DNA from: Centrapalus pauciflorus
Taxonomy: Eukaryota; Streptophyta; Magnoliopsida; Asterales; Asteraceae
NCBI GenBank assembly: GCA_020465985.1
Contig: JAANYP010001170.1
Span: 365,789 to 429,788 of the forward strand
Length of the DNA: 64,000 nucleotides
Reading direction: 5' to 3'
Under the pieces are notes generated by a model that had not been told where the DNA came from, ran no database searches, and was given only the letters and a program-made list of their open reading frames with translations. Positions 1-8,625 of the stretch are shown here, piece after piece (within the stretch, counting starts at the first letter, position 1; every line of letters begins with the position of its first letter). The translations under genes were made by a program, and so were the position numbers.

Positions 1-2440
1 CACATGAGGTACCCACGTATAGTTTGGTACATTTGATTTTGGTAAATCATGCAGTTGTATATGCTTTTTCTCATAAGATTTGTCTTTTATTTTAGGTACC
101 CACTTTTTAATAGTTCTTTTTGGTATCCACCTTTGTACAATTTGTGGTGGAAGTGTTTTTGAAAGATGATGTTGTGGAACCTTTTCTGTTTGAAAGATGG
201 GTCCTTTTTCTTCGGTTGCCATACAAGTTTATCAGATTTTACAAGCAGTGATTTACTCGATACAGAATTCAAAGCAATTAAATCAGTTCGAGAGAATTTA
301 ATACAAGGTTTATCAGTAAATTAATTATTACAGACAGAGTTTTCAAATTTTCTATTTCTATCTGTAACAACACTTTCCTTCACTCTCCACTCTTGTTTTA
401 TATTCTGGTTTTGCTTTTCTATCGGCTTCTTTCGCCATACTTGCTTCCGAGAACCGTTCACAATATAATCTGACATAGAAGAAACACGAGAATTAGTGAT
501 TTTAGAAACTTGTTTCTTCTGTAAAGGTTTCTTACCTTTTGAAGTTTGGACTTTGAGTGCAATAGAGTCCTTTGTAGAAGATGATTCACCTTTTTCATAT
601 TTAGGATTCTCAAAAGAAACTTTTGTTTTCTCCTTCTTTTGTTGTAAACTTGGTTAATTTTCAGATGATTTCTTTGAATCTGTAGATATTCTTTGCAGAA
701 TTTTAACAGGTTCTTAAAGATCATCAGATTGTTTGTTGTGTAAAGGTTTTATAAATTCATCTATTTTAACAAACATATCTTCTAACGAATTAAAATAAGA
801 GTTCATATACAGATTCAAATTCTATTTCAGAGTTGATAGAATCAAGTGAAATTGAAGATAATGTATCTGATAATATTTTGTTCTCAGGCTGTTTTTGTAA
901 CTTTTTGTTCCAGAATTTTAAGTTCAGCCTAAAGAGTTTGATTTTTATTCTCAAAATTTTTGATTTTCAATTCGAGATCAGAGTTTCTCTTTTCAAGAAT
1001 TGAAAATGGTAAATATAACTTTTGAGATTGAGTAGTAGATTCAGATAAATCCTTTTCAGAATATGTCTGAATATACTCCTCTTTAAAGCCAATATCATTA
1101 TTTGATTCATTTATTCTATTATAATCAACAGAATTTTGCATTTTATTAGATCTTAATCTTTTTGAATCTTCACTGGATTCTATCTCTTCTGATGCTTTAA
1201 TAAAAGTCATTTTTAATCCTAGATTCATATATCTGACATCATATAAAGTTGGCGAATTTGAAATGGCCTTTGTCAGATATATAGGATTTTCCCAACCAAT
1301 ACCAGATTTAGAATTGTAAAACTCGGTATCTTTTGGTTGATTATAGATAGTTTGATCTGTTTGACCTCTTTTAATAAATTCATCTTCCATTGCCATTATT
1401 TTCTCATAAAGTTTTGTTCTTTCTTCAAAAATGGCATGATATTTTATAGAAAAATTTGAAGCCTCTAATTCTAGCCAAATTCAGTTTTTCTTGTAGGTCA
1501 GATATATTGTTATTTAGTTCTTGAATTTTGCTTTGAAGTTCATTTTCTTTGTCTTGCAAATCTGAGACTGCTCGCAATGCTAATGCTTTATCCTTGGAAA
1601 AATCCAATACTAACGCATGTTCATTGTGTAGCTTGTTTTCCAAGGAATGAGCATGTTTCTTTTCAGCCTTTAATGATTTCTCAAATTTCTTTAGCATAAA
1701 GGCCATTTGTGTTAATTTTTCTTCAAGCAAACAGGAATCATCATTTTCATGGTAAGAATTAGAATTTACCTCTGGTGTTTCTGAACTGTCTAATTTTTCT
1801 TTTTCTGATTCATCAGTCTCTTTGTCTTTGCCAGCATTTCCTGTTGCAATCATCGCGAATTCTTCAGTCACTTCCTTATCGGACTCTTCCTTGTCCTCAT
1901 TTTCTTCATCATTTAACCCAACCCATACCTCATCTTCTACTATCATTGCTGACTCACTCATTTCTGATTAATTGAAGACTTCTGAATTCAAGCAGATATG
2001 AGCATCCTCATCCAATATGTCTTCATCTTCTGATAGCTGTAGCCAATGATCATCCTCAGCCATAAGAGCTTTGCCAGCATCCTTTTCTTTAGCTAGGAGT
2101 GCATTTCTTGTGTAGTAATCAGAGTTTTTGACTACTGGTATTCTGCACTCACGAGCAAAATTTCTTGGTTTGCCACAATTGTAGCGTTTTTGCTCTGTTT
2201 CTTTCTTGGCTGATGTATCAGATTTGTCATATTTATTAGCTTTCCTGCCACTGCTTTAACCAGACTTTTCATACTTCTCTTTCTTTTCAAACTTCCTTGA
2301 GCCAGTCTTGTATCTCATTTTGGTTGGCTTTCGATAGAATTTCTTCTGGAATGCTTTAGTGAGTAAGGCCATCTGCTTTTTCATCTCTTCCATCTCTGAA
2401 TCACCAGATGAATATGATGAGTCTGATTCAGAAGAGCTAA
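1..2440 (-). pseudogene. Element A: C-terminal half of a decayed copia gag (zinc knuckle, coiled coil, gag-protease linker)
   Basis: Reading on the minus strand downstream of the gag core, open pieces are separated by stops. At about 2145-2205 a zinc-knuckle remnant reads RYNCGKPRNFAREC; compared with a CCHC knuckle the first Cys is Arg and the His is Asn, so it should not bind zinc. At 1425-1961 a 178-residue acidic segment leads into a heptad-rich coiled coil. At 929-1396 a 155-residue segment contains a GIGWENPIYL-type block of the kind found in plant copia gag C-termini. The last bases at the left edge read like the VPNYTWVP linker that precedes protease in this family. Protease and the rest of pol lie beyond the window. 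Family assignment rests on recognition of these blocks; the copy is non-functional as read. Confidence 0.7.
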
Positions 2441-2443
2441 TGC

Positions 2444-3230
2444 TTATGACTGCCGTTTCTCCTTTTTCGGCTTATACTTATATTTCTCTTCAGCCAATAA
2501 GGCTGAAGGGTCAACGGTCTCTTTCTCGGCTTTCTTTTTACCTGACATTTTCCATAAAACAACCTCTTGATAGTTGTTAAGGTTCTCAAAAATCATGTGG
2601 AAGTCCATCTCTTCAATGTCTTTCGTCTGTTGGATGATTCTCACATACTTTTCCCATTCTGGGTTAAGTACGTTTAGAAACTTGACGTTGATGTCTAGAT
2701 TGGACTTTGTAATTCCGTTTCTTTTCATCTCACTTACAAGACTAACAAACTGCAAGTAAGTGTTTTCTAGTAATTCTCCCTCTCGTGCCCTAAAATTCTC
2801 AAAAGTCATCAGACTGTTTCATGCTCTATTGGTTGCTGCCCTGTCGGATCCCCTCATTAGCTTGCACACCTCATCCCAGATGGATTTGCCAATTTTCGTG
2901 TTTGTTAAGCAGGTATAGATGTCATTAGGGATAAAAATCAATAACAACTTCCTTGCTGTTTTGTCCCCTAATTTTCTTCTTTTCGGTGCCTCTGTTAGGT
3001 TTGTTACCTCAACAGTTCTTGTCGGAATTGGAGGGTTTCTGTTGGGTACACCAGGGATTGTTTCTAAGAACACAGCTGGTCAGTCAGTCAAGAATTTTAG
3101 CATTTCTTCGATGAGATCATGGAAACTGATAAATTCCAAAAAAATCTTTCCCTCCACTGTACGTATTCTCCCTGATAGAGAATTGGTGGTTTCGTCTCTG
3201 ATCCCATGGGAAGCGCGTCTTTTGACATGA
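2444..3230 (-). pseudogene. Element A: N-terminal gag core (DUF4219/UBN2-like), broken
   Basis: The likely start codon is at 3230-3228, opening with a methionine-glycine-serine stretch and a tract resembling the usual YxGEYxxWxxRF gag opening. Frameshifts split it into pieces at 2819-3073 and 2444-2809. The second piece contains GELLENTYLQFVSLVSEMK and NVLNPEWEKYVRIIQ, which are hallmark blocks of UBN2-type gag of plant Ty1/copia. The same blocks recur on the plus strand at 7358-7645 (element B), so A and B are related. In a functional element this protein would assemble the cytoplasmic particle. At least two frame changes make this copy a pseudogene. Confidence 0.75.
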
Positions 3231-4232
3231 TGACTGATAGATAGGAAACTTTCCAAGATCGAATGATATTTGACTGAAATTGAAACAGTTGATCAATTAC
3301 TGAAAATTGATCAAACTTGGAAGAATGTTGAATGAAACTCGAATGAACAAGATAATCAACTCGAATGAAGAGTTGATCAACTCAATTAATGAATATGTGA
3401 AACTTGAACCAATGTATACTCAACTCGAATCTATAACAAATCAACTTGTTAGATGAAGTAAGCAACTCGAAGTAAGTAATGACAAAATTCGAATCAGTTA
3501 TGACAAAACTCGAATCAATACGGGATGAAACTCGACTGTGTTAGCACTCAACTCGAACATATTGTGAAAAACTTGATTAAAAGGATGTGCAACTCGATTG
3601 AAACTATGTCAAAGTCGATTAATTCCTTGTTGAAATTAAGACAACTCGAATGTTCTTTCCTTTGAACTTGGATCAACTCGAATTGAATTGAGTTCAACTC
3701 GAATAGAATGTAAGTTGAACTCGATTGAAAGGCACTTCCAACTCGAATATAAGATAAGTCAACTCGATTGAAATACAAGTTCAACTCGATTAACACTGAA
3801 GTCAACTTGATTTGAACTTGAAATCAACTCGATTGGTAAATGCTGTCAACTCGAATTGCCCAAGAACAAAGTATGATCCGAGTTTCTTAATTTTTCAAAA
3901 CATTCAAGTCTGAAATTCAAATTAATATGTAAAACTGAGCTATTTTTAACCAAATTGATGTCGAAGGTAGGGATTTTGATTTCAAACACCTTTTGTGAAA
4001 GTATTTCGTAAAAAAACAGATCTAAATGCGACTTTTTCAGTGAAACAGTGAAGAACTTTCGGTTTTTCAATATTTCTGAAAAATCAACAGATCTTTTCCT
4101 GTGTTTGGTAAATCAAAACAAATATATGATCAATTCAATCGATTTCCTAATTACTTCCTTTCATCCAATTTTCACATTCAACAATCAATAGGATTAAAAC
4201 CCTTGTTGATTTCAATCGAAAATCACCCTAAA
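3231..4232 (-). other. Element A untranslated leader, rich in ACTCGAAT-type motifs
   Basis: About 1 kb lies between the primer-binding site and the gag start with no convincing coding potential. From about 3300 to 3850 the motif AACTCGAAT or AACTCGATT recurs every 20-40 bases, giving a dense cluster of TCGA tetranucleotides. The same type of motif occurs in leaders and spacers of the other elements in the window. Short open frames here (for example at 3548-3805) are by-products of the repeat. Confidence 0.6.
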
Positions 4233-4244
4233 GCTCTGATACCA
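4233..4244 (-). promoter_or_regulatory. Primer-binding site of element A (initiator tRNA-Met type)
   Basis: On the minus strand this reads TGGTATCAGAGC, the canonical plant retrotransposon PBS complementary to the 3' end of initiator tRNA-Met. It lies two bases after an LTR end ...TTCACA and about 1 kb upstream of the gag start, which fixes the orientation of element A as minus. Confidence 0.85.
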
Positions 4245-4246
4245 AT

Positions 4247-4539
4247 TGTGAATCCTACTTATCAATCAACATACAATCAATACAATAAAGTTTTAGATCA
4301 AGAACACTAACCGAATGCTTTGATTAATCACAGATGATGATTACAGAGATGAATGAGAAATAGTTCGTACTGTAGCCCTAATTCACTCTGAAATCCGTGC
4401 GTACAAAAAGTGAAAAATGTCAGATCCATATTTCTATTACAAAGTCAACACACTATTTATGTTATTTACAACTTTGTACAAATTACATATTAAACCCTAG
4501 ACTTTGTTTTTCATCAACAAGATAATGCTCCAATAAAAT
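4247..4539 (-). mobile_element. Element A 5' LTR fragment (R/U5 end)
   Basis: The LTR end adjoining the PBS is seen as TGTGAATCC on the plus strand (GGATTCACA on the minus). About 290 bp are unlike the neighbouring array. At about 4538 the sequence switches, at a shared AATGCTCTCTTGG, into the 1,650 bp tandem unit. The U3 end of this LTR is therefore missing or replaced by array sequence. No matching 3' LTR is in the window. Confidence 0.5.
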
Positions 4540-5983
4540 GCTCTCTTGGAATTTTAAATAATGTCAAGTGGTACAAAACCCTAGGTATAATATTCTATAT
4601 TTGAGGGGTTTACATAAAATACCCCTCAACTTTCTAGGAAAAAGGAAAATTACATTGAAAGGAAATAAACTACAAGTTATCACAGTATAAATCCATAGAA
4701 TTGAAATAACAAATCTCAAAAAATTAAAGTCAAACCTATAAGTCAAAGTCAGTTAAACTCGAGAAAAATTCTTTGAACTCAAGATGGAGTCAAAATAAGC
4801 TCCTATAGACAATATGTTGATTATGACGGAATCGAGTTCGAATGGATTGGACTCAAGTTCGTTGATGTTGGACTCGAGCTCATGGGACCAGGACTCAAGA
4901 TCAAAACAATTGATGTCAAGCTCGATGAGGTGTGACTCGAGTTCGAGTCTGTTCGATCTGAAATGATATATTTACATAATCCATTAAGTATTTTAAGCTT
5001 TGAACTCGGAATGTAAAACAATTAAATTGAAAAGAGCAACTTGTTAACTCGAGTTTGAGTCTTAACGATGCGAAGTTAACTCGGTAGGAATTAAGTGTTT
5101 AAAACTTTTCAGCACCAACCGAGAGTTACAACTCTCGGATTACTCTTATTGCTCAATGACACTTGAAAATATTCTAAGTCACTCAAGGCACATCGTGGAG
5201 TTACAACTCTCGGATCACACATCTAACTCAGCATTGCACTTAAAATTTCTAAGTATGTTTTACAATCCTTGTCCATCCAGAGTTATAAGTCTCGGGTATC
5301 AAGTGAAGTACTAAATTCTTAAATTATTTTCTAATTCATAATAAACCGAAAGTTACAACTCTCGAATAAAGCTATACTCGAGGGTCATAATCCGAAGTTC
5401 TGATGGAACATTAGATGATTTTTTATCTGAAGTTTTTGAAAGGATGCGAACTTCGAATTAGGGGTTCGAAGTTGTGTGATGAACCGAGAGAAAGTATAAC
5501 TATAAAACAAACAGATTATATGAAGTTCAGATGAGATCCGAAGTTGGGATCCGAAGTTTTGGTTCGAAGAAACACTTAGTCAAATATTTTCTATGCAACA
5601 ATACCAGTTTAAGAACAAAAATTCATATTTTGGACAAATGTTTGTTTTAAAGCCTAAAAATGGTACCTAAGTGCTCAAAATATTTTTAGAAACAACTTTT
5701 GTAAAGTCAATGAATTATTAAGCAAAATGGTCTAAAAAGTCAATGAACAACGAGGAACAATAACAGGTCGAATTTGACAGATTTAAACCCTAGAACACAA
5801 ATTAATTAGAATATTAAAGAGCAATTTAGGAGTAAAAACCGAGCGTCCAGCGATGAACAGTTCGACGCAGTGAACAACAGCAGCAAAAATCAGTCCACAT
5901 CTGATAAATATAAGTTGAAATCTACTCCAATGGCTTTGATACCAATATCAGTAGAAATCCACTCCAATGGCTCTGATACCAAT
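4540..5983 (-). repeat. Array unit U1 (partial, left half of array)
   Basis: First copy of the LTR-derived tandem unit, entered at the TCTCTTGGAATTTTAAATAATG landmark and ending at the TG that follows the primer-binding site at 5970-5981. It contains the GAGAGTTACAACTCTC palindrome cluster (5119-5370) and the TCGAG-rich segment at 4750-5070. Orientation is inferred as minus from the PBS. Short open frames at 4564-4746 and 4821-5021 recur at equivalent places in other units and are not convincing genes. Confidence 0.75.
5933..5981 (-). promoter_or_regulatory. Duplicated primer-binding site, array unit U1
   Basis: Two PBS-like 12-mers lie 37 bp apart: 5933-5944 (one mismatch to TGGTATCAGAGC on the minus strand) and 5970-5981 (perfect). 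They belong to a 37-bp tandem duplication spanning the LTR end, the PBS and the first leader bases. The same doublet is present in every array unit with this phase. Confidence 0.75.
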
Positions 5984-6954
5984 TGTAGTAATGATCCAAG
6001 TAATATTATAAGCACTCACAATGACTAAAATATGATTTTATGGCAGAAATATGAAAGAACAAAGAGAATAATACTCAATCAATGCTATTCACTTTCCAGC
6101 CGTCAAATGCTCTCTTGGAATTTTCAATATTGCCAAGTGGTACAAAACACTAGGTATAATATTTTATATTTGAGGGTTTTACATAAAATACCCCTCAACT
6201 TTCTAGGAAAAAGGAAAATTACATTGTAAGGAAATAAAGTACAAGTTATTACAATATAAATCCATAGAATTAAAATAATAAATCTAAAAAAAATAAAGTC
6301 AGACCTATAGGTCAAAGTCAGTTGAACTCGAGAAACAATTCTTTGAACTCAATATGGTGTCAAAATAAGCTCCTATAGACAAGATGTTGATTATGACAGA
6401 AGCGAGTTCGAATGGATTGGACTCAAGTTCGATGATGTTGGACTCGAGCTCGTGGGACCAGGACTCAAGATCAAATCAATGATGTCAAGCTCGATGAAGT
6501 GTGACTCGAGTTCGAGTCTGTTCGATCTGAAATGATATATTTACATAAACCATTAAGTATTGAAAGCTTTGAACTCGAAATGTTAAACAATTAAATTGAA
6601 AAGAACAACTTGTTAACTCGAGTTCGAGTCTTAACGATGCGGAGTTAACTCGGTAGGAATTAAGTGTATAAAACTTTTCGGCACCAACCGAGAGTTAAAA
6701 CTCTCGGATCACTTTTATTGCTCACTGACACTTGCAAATATTCTAAGTAACTCAAGGCACATCCTACAGTTACAACTCCTGGATCACACATCTCACTTAG
6801 CATTGCACTTAAATTTTCTAAGTATGTTTTATAATCCTTGTTCATCCAGAGTTATAACTCTTGGGTATCAAGTGAAGTACTAAATTCTTAAATTATTTTC
6901 TAAATCATAATAATCCGAAAGTTTCAACACTCGGATAAAGGTATACCCGAGAGT
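5984..6954 (-). repeat. Array unit U2 (left part of the unit split by the 27 kb block)
   Basis: Begins TGTAGTAATGATCC and matches the other units until ...TATACCCGAGAGT at 6954. The expected next bases (CATAATCCGAAG) are instead found, nearly intact, at 34005. U2 plus U3 (34005-34703) sum to about one full unit, so they were contiguous before the intervening block arrived. Confidence 0.75.
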
Positions 6955-7046
6955 TACAAGTTTTCTCTCATACATAGAATGTTTTTAAGTCTTTCATTTT
7001 TGTTGTGTATTCATAAGCTTTCAACATAAATCACGACACTCTAGCT
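6955..7046 (+). other. Leader fragment of element B
   Basis: Ninety bases between the array break and the gag start codon of element B. Neither an LTR terminus nor a primer-binding site is present, so the 5' LTR and PBS of B are missing. The junction with array sequence is at 6954/6955. Confidence 0.4.
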
Positions 7047-7920
7047 ATGGGATCAAATGTCAGACCTCCAACACAATACCAGGGAAGGTATACTCTATGG
7101 AAATCCCGATTCACTGACTTCATCTAAAGGCACGACCTAGAAGATGACATCATTGAGTCGATCTATAATGGACTAGCAAAATTTAGACACGCATTACCCC
7201 AGATGCTGATCAAAATGCGAAACCAAGGAAAAGGTCGTCTACACACCCGCACAAAATCCAATGTATAAAGGTTGATAGGATTACCCGCTCGTTAATCATC
7301 CAGGCTAATCCGAATGAGATTTATATTAGCGTAGATATTTTTAAGACTGCAAATGAAATGTGTAAAGAAATTGAGCGTCAGATGCAGGGAAACGATCGCA
7401 ATGCTAAACAAAGAGACGTAAACGCACTAAACAAGTATGTTATGTTCTCTCCAAAGGACGGAGAGTTATTGGAGACCACTTATCTTCGATACTATACGTT
7501 GATGAATGAACCCCGAAATAACGGTGTTCACAAATCTCATGTTGAACTGAATAGGAAGTTTGTAAATTCTTTAAAACCTGAGTGGAAACAGTTTCTGTGG
7601 TTGATAAGAGAAATCAATGATATAAGTATTCATGACCTGCTTTGATAGTCTGGTACCTCTGATACAAAGAAAGTAGATGAATCCACCACCATCACAGACT
7701 CACTTGCCTTGCTGATTGGCAAGAAACTCAAACAATCCTCTAAGGCTGTTAAATTATTAAAACTATCATCTGACTCCTTTGTTTTTTACACTGAAGCCGA
7801 AGCCTCTGACTCTGAGACAAGTGATCTAAATGACATATTACACTCCTTACAAGTACTTTCCGTAAGGAGTTCCCTAAGAAGACAAAAAACTTTTTAAGGA
7901 ATTCAAAAGCAAGAAGTTTG
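7047..7920 (+). pseudogene. Element B: N-terminal gag (UBN2-like), broken by stops and by insertion of element D
   Basis: The start at 7047 gives MGSNVRPPTQYQGRYTLWKS, matching the opening of plant copia gag, but a stop follows RFTDFI and the frame changes more than once. The open stretch at 7358-7645 carries GELLETTYLRYYTLMNE and NSLKPEWKQFLWLI, homologous to element A gag at 2444-2809. A further stretch at 7709-7897 is the acidic region before the knuckle. At 7920 the gene is cut by element D and resumes at 21183 after a 5-bp GTTTG duplication. It would be a particle protein; this copy was probably already decayed before the insertion, because the remainder is equally broken. Confidence 0.75.
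7916..7920. repeat. Target-site duplication GTTTG, left copy (element D)
   Basis: GTTTG immediately precedes the TGTAAGG terminus of element D and is repeated immediately after its ACCAACA terminus at 21183-21187. A 5-bp duplication is the normal product of copia integrase. Confidence 0.9.
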
Positions 7921-8565
7921 TGTAAGGTCTACCACTATACGAGATCTATCTAGACGCGGAGCCGTCAACGAGTGCGGAATCCTCGTTAACAGGTAGACGG
8001 AATCAACTCTCAACTACGAAACACGGAGACTATCAGAGGCTGAACGAACGACACAAGAACGATCCTACGAACTGATTCTCTCTGAAAGAACACACACCAA
8101 GCTGATAAACTCGAGATCGCTTTATGCTTAATCCCTCACGAATTCTGCAAAAAGTCTGATTATATCTCGAGTCTATCCCTAATTATAGACCCTGATTCGA
8201 GTCTGATGTGGGCCAAACTCGAATCTGGCCCAAGGCCCATTCGAATCTGTCCACAAAGACACTCTCGAATCTGGGCTCTTCGAATCTAGGCTACATTCGA
8301 ATCTATCACAGATTCGAATGCCAAGCCTTGTATGATTCGAATCTAGCCTTTTACATAAACAACTAAGTGTTGAAACTTATGTTATTACTTATGATTGATT
8401 TTATCTTTGTACTTTATGTTTGAACTTCTTGTAATACGTTACATCAAGTTCAAACATACAAACACTAATAAATATCAACCATATATAAACATATATAACA
8501 AACACTTGCTAGAATCACAATGTAGGATCACTTAGACTGCTATCGTCACACAGGATGTACCAACA
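7921..8565 (-). repeat. Element D 3' LTR
   Basis: Plus-strand termini are TGTAAGGTCT...GTACCAACA; in sense orientation TGTTGGTAC...CCTTACA. It is followed on the plus strand by the polypurine-tract complement, which identifies it as the 3' LTR. It contains an AT-rich possible TATA region at 8482-8499 (CATATATAAACATATATAA), a nested palindrome at 8415-8458, and a cluster of TTCGAATC or CTCGAATC motifs at 8160-8345. Confidence 0.92.
8415..8458. repeat. Nested palindrome in the element D LTR
   Basis: Perfect 13-bp arms TATGTTTGAACTT (8415-8427) and AAGTTCAAACATA (8446-8458) flank an inner TGTAA-TACG-TTACA hairpin. The same structure is at 21032-21075 in the other LTR. It lies about 110-150 nt into sense U3, so a regulatory role is possible but unproven. 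Confidence 0.8.
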
Positions 8566-8577
8566 TACTCCCCCTTG
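8566..8577 (-). promoter_or_regulatory. Polypurine tract of element D
   Basis: On the minus strand this reads CAAGGGGGAGTA directly before the TGTTGG start of the 3' LTR. Runs of this AAGGGGGAG type prime plus-strand synthesis in Sirevirus-like elements. The same tract occurs in element E at 47695-47706. The tract lies between the arms of a 10-bp inverted repeat (8539-8548 and 8576-8585). Confidence 0.85.
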
Positions 8578-8625
8578 ACGATAGCTTCTAATAATTCTCA
8601 CATTTGACTTAAGAACTTTGTTTAT

